Assembly (NCBI GenBank): GCA_002369315.1
Contig: DFDW01000030.1
Span: 15,180-39,542, forward strand
DNA from: Ruminococcaceae bacterium UBA3818
GTDB taxonomy: Bacteria > Bacillota > Clostridia > Oscillospirales > Ruminococcaceae
Direction: 5' to 3'
Length of the DNA stretch: 24,363 nt
Below the pieces are notes generated by a model. It saw nothing but the letters and a program-made list of their open reading frames with translations, was not told where the DNA came from and made no database searches. The first letter of the stretch is position 1; the number at the start of each line of letters is the position of its first letter. Positions 1-5,619 of this stretch are shown here, piece by piece. Both the position numbers and the translations under genes were made by a program.

Positions 1-756
1 GATAAAGTCCATACCCTTTTTTTGCAGGAGGTTCCAAAAAAACTTTGGCCGCTTCCGGTTGGAGCGCTTTTTACGGTGGGCCGCGCCACGGCGCAGCGGC
101 TTCAAAAAGGAGGAATTGGAACCATCGGCGATTTGGCCCGGGCAAACCTTTCCTTTATCCAGGCGCTGATCGGGCAAAAGCTTGGCCGGCAGCTGCATGA
201 ATATGCCAACGGAATCGACCAAACACCGGTCCTCTCCCAGCAGGGAGAAGCCAAGGGATACAGCAATTCTACCACGCTGGCTCAGGACATCTGTTCTGCG
301 GAAGAGGCGAACCGGGTTTTATTGGCGCTGGCAGACAGCGTGGCTTCCCGTATGCGCGCGGACGGTGTACGGGCCTACTGTGTTTGCGTTACCATCCGGG
401 CGAATGATTTTAAGGATAAGTCCCACCAGCGGACGCTTCCGGAGCCCACTGATATTACCAACGAGATCTTTCGCATTTCCAAAAGCCTGTTCACGCATCT
501 GTGGGACGGACATACGCCGCTTCGCCTGCTGGGAATTTCTCTGACGGAATTGACCCGGGACGAATATGTTCAGCAGTCGCTTTTTGCCGACAAGGAGAAA
601 GAGCGGGGCAAAAAACTGGATCACGCAGTGGACAGCATCCGGGGCAAATTCGGCTCCGGCACCATCTCCCGCGGCGCCGTTCTCGGTTCCGGCATAGCGG
701 TTGGGAAAAAATACGAAGCGCAGTTGGACGGTCATGAAAAAGCCCGCCGGACGTAA
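1..756 (+). CDS. dinB: DNA polymerase IV (Y-family), C-terminal part, cut by window start
   Basis: The reading frame is open from base 1, so the gene begins outside the window; the TTG at 22 is an internal codon, not the start. The visible part carries the thumb with its helix-hairpin-helix (VGRATAQRLQKGGIGTIGDLA region, bases ~76-140), followed by the little-finger domain. The segment around PKKLWPLPVG is typical of DinB just before the thumb. Near the C-terminus QQSLF matches the beta-clamp binding motif that tethers Pol IV to the sliding clamp. The family performs error-prone translesion synthesis and is often SOS-induced; the promoter is not in view. The catalytic palm residues lie upstream and cannot be checked. 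The stop codon sits in the loop of a bidirectional terminator shared with the opposing lysis cassette. A related UmuC-like polymerase is the main alternative. Confidence 0.9.
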   Translation, partial: DKVHTLFLQEVPKKLWPLPVGALFTVGRATAQRLQKGGIGTIGDLARANLSFIQALIGQKLGRQLHEYANGIDQTPVLSQQGEAKGYSNSTTLAQDICSAEEANRVLLALADSVASRMRADGVRAYCVCVTIRANDFKDKSHQRTLPEPTDITNEIFRISKSLFTHLWDGHTPLRLLGISLTELTRDEYVQQSLFADKEKERGKKLDHAVDSIRGKFGSGTISRGAVLGSGIAVGKKYEAQLDGHEKARRT

Positions 757-773
757 TATCCGGCGGGCTTTTT
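741..773. terminator. Bidirectional intrinsic terminator between dinB and lysis cassette
   Basis: An 11-bp perfect stem (AGCCCGCCGGA, 741-751, with TCCGGCGGGCT, 759-769) has a 7-nt loop holding the dinB stop codon. A T run follows on the plus strand (769-773), and an A run precedes it (736-740), giving a T run on the minus strand. It can therefore end transcripts from both sides. Confidence 0.9.
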
Positions 774-1487
774 CTATTGCACCAGCTGTTCTATTTTTTC
801 GAGAATTTCCCGGATACCCAATGTCATCGCCGCTGTTTTCTTTCTTTGCGCTTCATACAGTGCCTGGTAGTCCGGGACAGGCGTATTCTCCGGCAGCCGC
901 GGCAGACTTAGATCGTTCTGCGCGACCCATCCGGACGTCACGCCGTCGCCGTCCCATCCATCCCGGATCGTTTGGCCCTGTCCTAAATACCATACCTTTG
1001 CGGGGTCTACCGTCGAATCGATGGTCCCTTTTTTGATTACATGTCCGCTGGACTTAATTCCTACGGCATACTGCGGATATTTTACGTCAGTATCAAACTC
1101 AACATGCAGGTGCGGCCCCGATGTGTTGGCGCCGGTATTGCCGTATACGCCCAGGATGTCCCCCTGTTTAACCGTTTGACCAACCTTGACCGCGATGGAA
1201 TCCAGATGGAACATCCTGCACGCAAGGTCTGTACGTTTTCCGCTGTTGCAAATCACATCCGGATAAACGATCACGATACATCTTCCAAGTCTTTGCGTTG
1301 CTGTTTCCCCATCCAGTCCGCACGCAATGACGGTTCCGTCTCCGGGGCTGTAAATCGTTCTTTTCTTTTCTGGGTTTCCAAGGTCAATTCCATAATGCCG
1401 AAACCCCCACGTCTTAGTATATGCCGGCATTTTGTATCCTGCGTTTACGTTTACGCTGTTCATCGGCAAAATCAATTTTTGTGGCAT
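774..1487 (-). CDS. Prophage endolysin, M23 family metallopeptidase
   Basis: A 237-residue protein with an N-terminal M23 (LytM-type) zinc peptidase domain. The expected ligands are visible with the ATG at 1487 as start: H31 and D35 in HYGID, and H126/H128 in HLH after a GN-TG-SGPH stretch; H94 is a further conserved His. M23 enzymes cut peptide cross-links in peptidoglycan. There is no signal peptide, which fits an endolysin that reaches the wall through a holin. The C-terminal ~60 residues are a Pro-rich linker and a predicted helix instead of a known wall-binding domain. The ATG at 1487 has GGAG eight bases upstream; a GTG at 1496 is a possible longer start that overlaps the holin stop. 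It is the last gene of the cassette and ends at the bidirectional terminator. Confidence 0.88.
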   Translation of the reverse strand: MPQKLILPMNSVNVNAGYKMPAYTKTWGFRHYGIDLGNPEKKRTIYSPGDGTVIACGLDGETATQRLGRCIVIVYPDVICNSGKRTDLACRMFHLDSIAVKVGQTVKQGDILGVYGNTGANTSGPHLHVEFDTDVKYPQYAVGIKSSGHVIKKGTIDSTVDPAKVWYLGQGQTIRDGWDGDGVTSGWVAQNDLSLPRLPENTPVPDYQALYEAQRKKTAAMTLGIREILEKIEQLVQ

Positions 1488-1492
1488 TGCTA

Positions 1493-1795
1493 TCACTCCA
1501 ATATTCCGTTTTTCATTTCAAAGACAGCGGATTCGATGAGCGCATCGATTCTTTCATCATCCAGGATATAACCGTGCTTTTTCAGAAAGTCAATAACATA
1601 GGCTTTCTTTTCATCGCCGCGCCCCGCCCCTGTGAAAACCTGCTCCGCAGCCGTCACGCCGATTTTTACCCAATCGTCGATTTGTGCCTGCTGTTCGGCT
1701 GTGGTGCGGCTTTTAATATACGGGACAATGATTGCGGTAATAATGGCGGCCAAAAGGCCCAAAATAGCTTCTATAATAGGCGTAATGTCAAACAT
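1493..1795 (-). CDS. LL-H family phage holin
   Basis: A 100-residue protein with one strong N-terminal membrane segment (about residues 5-27), followed by a charged amphipathic region. It resembles the phage LL-H holin family: a short TM, then 'TAEQ..DDWVKIGVTAAEQ', then a helical C-terminus with a GYILDDERIDALIESAV-like motif. Holins permeabilise the cytoplasmic membrane and time lysis. The start at 1795 is chosen because AGGAGG lies seven bases upstream; an in-frame ATG at 1819 would put the start inside the upstream gene with no ribosome site. It overlaps the end of the upstream two-TM gene by 8 bases and precedes the endolysin, the usual holin-endolysin order. Confidence 0.82.
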   Translation of the reverse strand: MFDITPIIEAILGLLAAIITAIIVPYIKSRTTAEQQAQIDDWVKIGVTAAEQVFTGAGRGDEKKAYVIDFLKKHGYILDDERIDALIESAVFEMKNGILE

Positions 1796-2081
1796 TCTCG
1801 TTTTCCTCCTGATAATCATATGGCTGTCCGTTTTCGTCCAGTCCGTGCCTGTTTCTGCTCACTTTTTCGCCAAGGGATTTCCCCGCGTAGGTAATCAAAT
1901 ACCCGATGCAGGCGGTGAAAATGGTCGTCGTGACGTCGCTGGCGGTCTGTTTGTCGAATATCGCCAGGACGTAAGAAGCGGCGGCGCTGGCTGTAGCCAT
2001 AACCGCCGCCCATACGGCCAGCTTCTTGGAAAACTCCCACGGCTTCGGTACATTTCTTGGGTACCATCTGCGCCGGCTCAT
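1788..2081 (-). CDS. Small two-TM prophage membrane protein, possible second holin
   Basis: A 97-residue protein with a basic N-terminus (SRRRWYPRN) and two hydrophobic segments: about residues 22-42 (AVWAAVMATASAAASYVLAIF) and 49-68 (VTTTIFTACIGYLITYAGKS). A polar, acidic tail follows. Its start codon overlaps the XhlA-like stop (ATGA), which suggests translational coupling, and no good Shine-Dalgarno sequence of its own is visible. Size, topology and place between an XhlA-like gene and a holin fit a holin or antiholin. I cannot assign it to a named family, so the role is inferred from context. Confidence 0.75.
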   Translation of the reverse strand: MSRRRWYPRNVPKPWEFSKKLAVWAAVMATASAAASYVLAIFDKQTASDVTTTIFTACIGYLITYAGKSLGEKVSRNRHGLDENGQPYDYQEENENV

Positions 2082-2398
2082 TTTAACAGACCTGTTGCAA
2101 TCGCGGTTATAATTCCGCCGCCGATTGCTGAACCGATAGCGGTCAATACTGTTTTGACTACCGTATTCCAGTTTTCGCCGGGCTTTTTTTCCAGCTTGTC
2201 CAGCCGCTCCCCCTGCCGTTCCTGCTCCCTGAGCATTCCCTCCATATTGGTAGCCAGCCGTTCCACCGAGGACGCGATGCGGCCAAACCGGTCAACGTTC
2301 TGTTCCAACGCTTCAATGCGCCTGTTCTGGCGGGTGTTTTCCGCATCGATGCGCTTGGCGAATTCCTCATGCTCCGCCCGCGCGATACAGTTTTCCAT
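2078..2398 (-). CDS. Haemolysin XhlA-like prophage lysis protein
   Basis: A 106-residue protein with a long N-terminal coiled-coil region (residues ~5-70, many E, R, Q and heptad L, with 'RQNRRIEALEQNVDRF' and 'ERQGERLDKLEKK'). It ends in a single Gly/Ala/Ile-rich membrane helix (about 82-104). That layout is the hallmark of the XhlA family, known from the Bacillus PBSX lysis region where XhlA acts with the holin XhlB and an amidase. The stop of the upstream carbohydrate-binding gene directly abuts its ATG, with GAGGTGG just upstream as ribosome site. Confidence 0.8.
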   Translation of the reverse strand: MENCIARAEHEEFAKRIDAENTRQNRRIEALEQNVDRFGRIASSVERLATNMEGMLREQERQGERLDKLEKKPGENWNTVVKTVLTAIGSAIGGGIITAIATGLLK

Positions 2399-2809
2399 TT
2401 ACGCCACCTCTTTCCACAGGCTTTCGGTACCGATTGCTCCCGGCTCCCATACGTTGTTATCCACCAGGCTTTCCCAGGTTTTTCCGTTGTGCGTGACCTT
2501 ATCCCCTTTGGAATATCCGTTGGTACTGCCAGGCTGTTCCCATTCCGGGATAACCGACGGGTCTGGAATCAGCACTTTTGCCCACAAGGACGGCGATACA
2601 TCCGGCGTCCAGCTTTCCTGCGCCGTGTGCCCTGTCAGACATTTATACAAAGCATCCGCGTACCGCGCCCGGTTTCCGGCTTCGTAAGCACATGCCGCGT
2701 CCCATGCCGGGAACACTGCCGGAACCTGCGCCGCCTGTTCGTCCGGCAAAGCATCGGACTGAAACTGCATCGCCTTATAAATCTGCTTTGCCCGTTCTAC
2801 CTTGTTCAC
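2399..2809 (-). CDS. Prophage carbohydrate-binding protein with two CBM5/12-like modules
   Basis: A 136-residue protein with two tandem modules of the chitin-binding type-3 (CBM5/12) style. The first is around residues 41-80 (AYEAGNRARYADALYKCL, HTAQESWTP, SPSLW). The second is around 98-135 (GYSKGDKVTHNGKTWESL, NVWEPG, ESLWKEV). Both have the 'Y..G..V.y.g..y.c....n..W.Pg....lW' pattern that places surface aromatics for sugar binding. Such proteins are common beside tail-fibre genes of Firmicutes prophages and are thought to help adhere to the host wall. The start is GTG at 2809, sharing its G with the TAG of the upstream gene and preceded by GGGGGTGA. No signal peptide. Confidence 0.78.
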   Translation of the reverse strand: MNKVERAKQIYKAMQFQSDALPDEQAAQVPAVFPAWDAACAYEAGNRARYADALYKCLTGHTAQESWTPDVSPSLWAKVLIPDPSVIPEWEQPGSTNGYSKGDKVTHNGKTWESLVDNNVWEPGAIGTESLWKEVA

Positions 2810-3150
2810 TATTCACTCACCCCCAATAATGCGTCCACCTGTGATTGCAAAGCTGCGACCTGCGCTTCCAGCTGTTCCTCCCGGCTGGGCTCCGGGCCCG
2901 GAAAAGACGCTTTTTCCGCCGCCTTTTCCTCTTCTGTCGCTTCCCGGATGGTACTGCCGTCCAAGATGTAGTTGTGTGTTCCGTCCGCGTCCATCAGAGG
3001 CTTTTTTAGATAGTTCCCCTGGGCGTGGGCGTATCGGTCGCCTTCCCCTTCGTCGATTTGCACCCAGCCGGTGAGATCGGTCAAAAAGACACTGCTTCCC
3101 ATCTGGTCTACCCGTCCGGATACGTCTGCCTTTGCGTATACTTTTATCAT
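2809..3150 (-). CDS. Small prophage tail-region protein, function unknown
   Basis: A 113-residue protein beginning MIKVYAKAD; the start at 3150 is supported by GGAGGG a few bases upstream, while an upstream in-frame extension has no such site. It has a beta-rich N-terminal part (MIKVYAKADVSGRV..VFLTDLTGWVQI), a middle section ending in a small predicted hairpin (HNYILDGSTIREAT), and a C-terminal helix with heptad L/V/A (EEQLEAQVAALQSQVDALL) that could form a coiled coil. It resembles short proteins encoded after tail fibres in clostridial prophages, but I cannot name the family. It overlaps the next gene by one base. Confidence 0.7.
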   Translation of the reverse strand: MIKVYAKADVSGRVDQMGSSVFLTDLTGWVQIDEGEGDRYAHAQGNYLKKPLMDADGTHNYILDGSTIREATEEEKAAEKASFPGPEPSREEQLEAQVAALQSQVDALLGVSE

Positions 3151-3223
3151 CCTTTTCCCTCCTGTTTTGATATTTTGTCTGTTTGGTATCCTGATCGGAT
3201 ACGCAGAAAACGCCTGTGGCGTA

Positions 3224-3382
3224 TTACTGTTCCCGCAGATGCCTGTCGGATGCAATTAGCCGGAAAGGATCGTGCCGGATTTGCGATTGCAGGATTTTCT
3301 CTTTGCACGTATCCGGGTTATGCACCGGCGCAAAAAAGCGATTCGGCGCGGGATCGATATGGACCGTTTTGTTTTCCTGCAT
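3224..3382 (-). CDS. 52-residue hypothetical protein at head of lysis cassette
   Basis: A short ORF read directly from the minus strand. It starts at ATG 3382 with GGGGGTGA just upstream (5-6 base spacing, the same site type used further down the cassette), and it ends at TAA 3224-3226. The product begins MQENKTVHIDPAPNRFFAPV, is hydrophilic, has one Cys and no membrane segment, and ends in a basic stretch (SDRHLREQ). It lies 73 bases before the next cassette gene in the same direction, about 140 bases downstream of the minus-strand promoter candidate. Function unknown; it may be the first gene of the remaining operon. The ribosome site and amino-acid composition argue that it is real. Confidence 0.6.
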   Translation of the reverse strand: MQENKTVHIDPAPNRFFAPVHNPDTCKEKILQSQIRHDPFRLIASDRHLREQ

Positions 3383-3450
3383 GCTTCACCCCCTTCCTTT
3401 TTGTTCTGCAATCCGCCCGGCCTTTGCGGTCCAGGCAGTAAGGTTCTTTC

Positions 3451-3479
3451 TTGACTTTTATACGATTGTGTAATATAGT
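3451..3479 (+). promoter_or_regulatory. Promoter candidate for the XRE repressor gene
   Basis: TTGACT (3451-3456), 17-base spacer, TATAGT (3474-3479), pointing to the XRE gene with a ~120-base leader. An operator-like site fills the spacer, which suggests autorepression. It faces the minus-strand promoter at 3528-3556. Confidence 0.6.
3458..3473. promoter_or_regulatory. Operator-like site 1
   Basis: TTATACGATTGTGTAA lies between the -35 and -10 of the plus-strand promoter. It shares the ATACG..TTG.(G)TA core with sites 2 and 3 and is a rough inverted repeat. Likely target of the adjacent XRE repressor (inferred). Confidence 0.45.
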
Positions 3480-3501
3480 GAAAGAAAGATTGGAACAATT
3501 C

Positions 3502-3515
3502 ATACGCGTTTGCGT
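3502..3515. promoter_or_regulatory. Operator-like site 2
   Basis: ATACGCGTTTGCGT contains the short inverted repeat ACGC-GTTT-GCGT. Its first 11 bases are identical to site 3. It lies at about the transcription start of the minus-strand promoter candidate, where binding would block lysis-gene transcription. Confidence 0.5.
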
Positions 3516-3527
3516 TCCCGTGTTTTT

Positions 3528-3556
3528 ATAATAATACTTTATTGCGTAATATTCAA
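3528..3556 (-). promoter_or_regulatory. Promoter candidate for the lysis cassette
   Basis: On the minus strand: TTGAAT (3556-3551), 17-base spacer, TATTAT (3533-3528), firing left toward the 52-residue ORF and lysis genes. The region is AT-rich, so chance matches are possible. Operator-like sites 2 and 3 flank it. Confidence 0.5.
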
Positions 3557-3563
3557 GAGAAAA

Positions 3564-3581
3564 ATATACGCGTTTGTATAT
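3564..3581. promoter_or_regulatory. Operator-like site 3 (inverted repeat)
   Basis: ATATACGCGTTTGTATAT is a perfect inverted repeat, ATATAC-N6-GTATAT. It lies 26 bases before the XRE start codon and just upstream of the -35 of the minus-strand promoter candidate. It is the best-formed of the three related sites. Confidence 0.55.
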
Positions 3582-3607
3582 TTACCTTGTAAAAGGAGAG
3601 GCCTTTT

Positions 3608-3946
3608 ATGTCGAGTTTATATCACATTCTGGTTCAGTTATGCGAAAACAAGAAAATAACCCCTTACCGCATGTGCAAAGACACAGGGATTCAGCCCAGT
3701 GTGATGACCGATTTGAAGATGGGCCGGCGGCACACGGTAAAGGCGGAAACGGCGGCAAGGCTTGCAAATTATTTTGGTGTAACGGTGGATTATCTGTTGG
3801 GACAGGAAGAGCAGTCCAATGGCGGCAATTCCGAGGAAGAAAAGCTGAAATTCGCACTGTTTGGCGGGGAAGCGACGGACGAGCAGTTGGAAGAAGTCAG
3901 AAAATTTGCGAAATTTGTAAAAGAAAGAGACGCAGGCCGTCTGTGA
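3608..3946 (+). CDS. XRE-family (Cro/CI-type) transcriptional repressor
   Basis: A 112-residue protein. Residues ~5-65 form a helix-turn-helix domain of the XRE type (LCENKKITPYRMCKDTGIQPSVMTDLKMGRR...AARLANYFGVTVDYLLG). The C-terminal ~45 residues (KLKFALFGGEATDEQLEEVRKFAKFVKER) match the short helical tail seen in many clostridial prophage repressors. There is no LexA-type peptidase domain, so SOS self-cleavage is not expected from this sequence. AAGGAGAGG lies just upstream of the ATG. It is divergent from the lysis cassette, and three operator-like repeats stand between them, so it most likely represses the cassette and itself. That target is an inference. Confidence 0.85.
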   Translation: MSSLYHILVQLCENKKITPYRMCKDTGIQPSVMTDLKMGRRHTVKAETAARLANYFGVTVDYLLGQEEQSNGGNSEEEKLKFALFGGEATDEQLEEVRKFAKFVKERDAGRL

Positions 3947-3984
3947 TAAACGAATGGGGGTCTCTTTTGCGGAGAGTTTTGGTG

Positions 3985-4269
3985 ATGTACTATACTTATA
4001 TCGTCCGCTGCGCGGATAAAACCCTTTATACCGGCTGGACAACCGATTTAAACCGGCGCCTTCAGGCGCACAACAGTGGGCAGGGCGCAAAATACACGCG
4101 ATCCCGCCGGCCGGTAACGTTGGTGTATGCGGAGCGCTTCGAGAGCAAAAATGAGGCAATGAGCCGGGAGTGGCACATTAAAAAACTGCGTTTGGAGCAG
4201 AAAGAGAATCTGTTGCGAAATGCCGGCAAAAATCCGGCATGCTTATGTTTGGAAAAGGAGTCGCTATGA
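3985..4269 (+). CDS. GIY-YIG nuclease-superfamily protein (UPF0213/YhbQ-like)
   Basis: A 94-residue protein that is essentially one GIY-YIG domain. YYTYIV near the start and LYTGWT about ten residues later form the GIY..YIG pair, followed by the conserved Arg in DLNRRLQAHN, the KYTRSRRPVTLVYAE block, and a Glu in the 'NEAMSREWHIKKL' helix that normally binds metal. Family members are small, stand-alone nuclease-fold proteins with poorly defined DNA targets. The start ATG at 3985 has GGAGAG eight bases upstream; the frame is open further upstream, but that stretch overlaps the XRE gene. Its TGA overlaps the ATG of the next gene (ATGA), suggesting coupling. Confidence 0.88.
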   Translation: MYYTYIVRCADKTLYTGWTTDLNRRLQAHNSGQGAKYTRSRRPVTLVYAERFESKNEAMSREWHIKKLRLEQKENLLRNAGKNPACLCLEKESL

Positions 4270-5072
4270 ACGAGCGGGAACTGCTGAGAAAAATCGCGCG
4301 GGACTACACGAATCTCTTAAAAGAAAATCTGGTGGGAATTTACGTTCACGGTTCCATCGCTTTCGGCTGTTTTAACTGGGAAAAAAGCGATATCGATTTC
4401 CTGGTGGTGGTTCATGAAGAGCCGGCCTTACCTCAAAAAGAAGCGATGATTCAAACGCTGTTGGCGCTGGAAAAAAGCGGTCCGCCCAAGGGATTTGAGA
4501 TGAGCGTTGTCCTGCGCCGGTACTGCGAGGCATTTGTCTATCCCACGCCGTATGTGCTGCACTATTCCAACTTTTACAAAGAACGCTGCCGCGCGGATGT
4601 AAAAACGTTTTGCCGGCAGATGAATGGGACCGATGCGGATCTGGCCGCCCATTTTACCGTGACCCGCGCGGTGGGAATCGCCTTGTGCGGCGAAGCGAAA
4701 GAGGACTTGTTTGGCCCTGTGCCGTCCGAATATTATTGGGAAAGCATTCGGATGGATGTGGAAAACGCGGCGGAGGATATTATAAAAAATCCGGTGTATA
4801 CCGTTTTAAACCTTTGCCGGGTATTGGCGTACCGAAAAGAGGGGCTGATCCTGTCCAAAAAAGGCGGAGGGGCATGGGGACAAAAGGCTCTGCCGGTCCG
4901 GGAGCATCCGCTGGTGCAAGAGGCGCTTCTTTGCTACGAAAGCGAAAAGATTTTTTCGTTTGACCCGGCCCAACTGCGCCGGTTCGCCGCCGATATGCTT
5001 GCCCGTATTGCCGGCAAAGGCGAAGATCTTTCGCAGCGCGGCAATATGGCGGATGCCGGCACACCGCAGTAA
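4266..5072 (+). CDS. AadA-like nucleotidyltransferase (ANT/DUF4111 type)
   Basis: A 268-residue protein. The N-terminal nucleotidyltransferase domain shows G29-S30 and D42-x-D44 (HGSIAFGCFNWEKSDID), the metal-binding pattern of the Pol-beta superfamily; E78 in GFEMSVV is in the place of the catalytic base of ANT(3'')(9). The C-terminal helical half (SEYYWESIRMDVENA..IIKNPVYTVLNLCRVLAY, LSKKGGGAWG) matches the DUF4111 domain of streptomycin/spectinomycin adenylyltransferases. This suggests AMP transfer to a small molecule, but many chromosomal homologues have unknown substrates, so resistance should not be assumed. AAGGAG lies five bases upstream of the chosen ATG. It is coupled to the GIY-YIG gene. 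Confidence 0.82.
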   Translation: MNERELLRKIARDYTNLLKENLVGIYVHGSIAFGCFNWEKSDIDFLVVVHEEPALPQKEAMIQTLLALEKSGPPKGFEMSVVLRRYCEAFVYPTPYVLHYSNFYKERCRADVKTFCRQMNGTDADLAAHFTVTRAVGIALCGEAKEDLFGPVPSEYYWESIRMDVENAAEDIIKNPVYTVLNLCRVLAYRKEGLILSKKGGGAWGQKALPVREHPLVQEALLCYESEKIFSFDPAQLRRFAADMLARIAGKGEDLSQRGNMADAGTPQ

Positions 5073-5174
5073 AAACAGTCGGGCGGATATGGGGTTGTTT
5101 TTTCAAAGGCGGGTTTTGTGCTGGCGATAGAAACGAAAGAGGAAAATCAAAAGTTGGCAAAGGAGCGTAATGGT

Positions 5175-5405
5175 ATGAAATGTCCTTTCTGCGGCACCGA
5201 AATGTTGCATGGATACTTGAATTGCGGATCGACCCTTTGGAGCGAGCAAAAGCATAAGCGCATCGTCCTTCCCGAGGGGAAAGAAAAATATGCGCTGCAT
5301 TTGGAGAAGCCGCTTTTGTTTCCGCATCAGATTGAAAGCGATTGCTGCCCAAACTGCAAAAAAATTATCATTGACGCGGCCGGTTATGAAAATAATCTGG
5401 TCTGA
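5175..5405 (+). CDS. Small double zinc-ribbon protein (PF20097/DUF6487-like)
   Basis: A 76-residue protein with two CxxC pairs: CPFC at residues 3-6 and CPNC near residue 60, with a further Cys just before the second pair (DCCPNC). Between them is GYLNCGSTLWSEQKHKRIVLPEG. This pattern is that of a common small Firmicutes protein with a zinc-ribbon fold and no known activity. The start at 5175 follows AGGAG by nine bases; the frame extends upstream to 5118 but that part has no ribosome site. It stands alone between the nucleotidyltransferase and a hairpin terminator. Confidence 0.75.
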   Translation: MKCPFCGTEMLHGYLNCGSTLWSEQKHKRIVLPEGKEKYALHLEKPLLFPHQIESDCCPNCKKIIIDAAGYENNLV

Positions 5406-5432
5406 TGATTTCTGATTCGCGCAGAAAGATAA

Positions 5433-5468
5433 AAACGGGCTTCGCCGGTTGACAGGCGAAGCCCGTTT
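5433..5468. terminator. Hairpin terminator after zinc-ribbon gene
   Basis: A 14-bp perfect stem (AAACGGGCTTCGCC with GGCGAAGCCCGTTT) and an 8-base loop lie 28 bases after the stop codon. The plus-strand T tract is short (GTTTCGATTT); the minus strand has a better T run. Likely bidirectional. Confidence 0.75.
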
Positions 5469-5619
5469 CGATTTGAGAAATCATCCAAAGGCCCCGCCGG
5501 AGAGTTTTTTCGTTTTGCGCGGTGCGTCGGGCACCTATAAAATAGGCACATTTCCCTGCATTTTTTGACTGTTCAAACAAAGGGAGAAGACTTACAATAG
5601 ACATAAAGGGGGAACATTC

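Larger units (their letters stand above)
774..3946. mobile_element. Prophage remnant: lysis cassette plus XRE repressor
   Basis: Seven overlapping minus-strand genes match the tail-end and lysis order of Firmicutes prophages: tail-region proteins, carbohydrate-binding protein, XhlA-like, small membrane protein, holin, endolysin. A prophage-type XRE gene lies divergently next to it. There is no integrase, terminase, capsid, portal, tail tube or replication gene, so this is either a deletion remnant or a retained (domesticated) lysis module. The right edge is uncertain, since the XRE gene could be chromosomal. I could not identify att repeats by eye. Confidence 0.7.

Noticed and set aside
1041..2687. 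Long plus-strand ORFs across the lysis cassette
   Set aside because: They are antisense to overlapping, recognisable phage genes with good ribosome sites, and give no family match.
3574..3984. N-terminal extension of the GIY-YIG frame
   Set aside because: It overlaps the XRE gene in another frame and has no domain; the start at 3985 has its own ribosome site.
4266..5072. Calling the nucleotidyltransferase an aminoglycoside resistance gene
   Set aside because: The active-site pattern fits, but this broad family has many chromosomal members of unknown substrate, so a resistance label is not supported.
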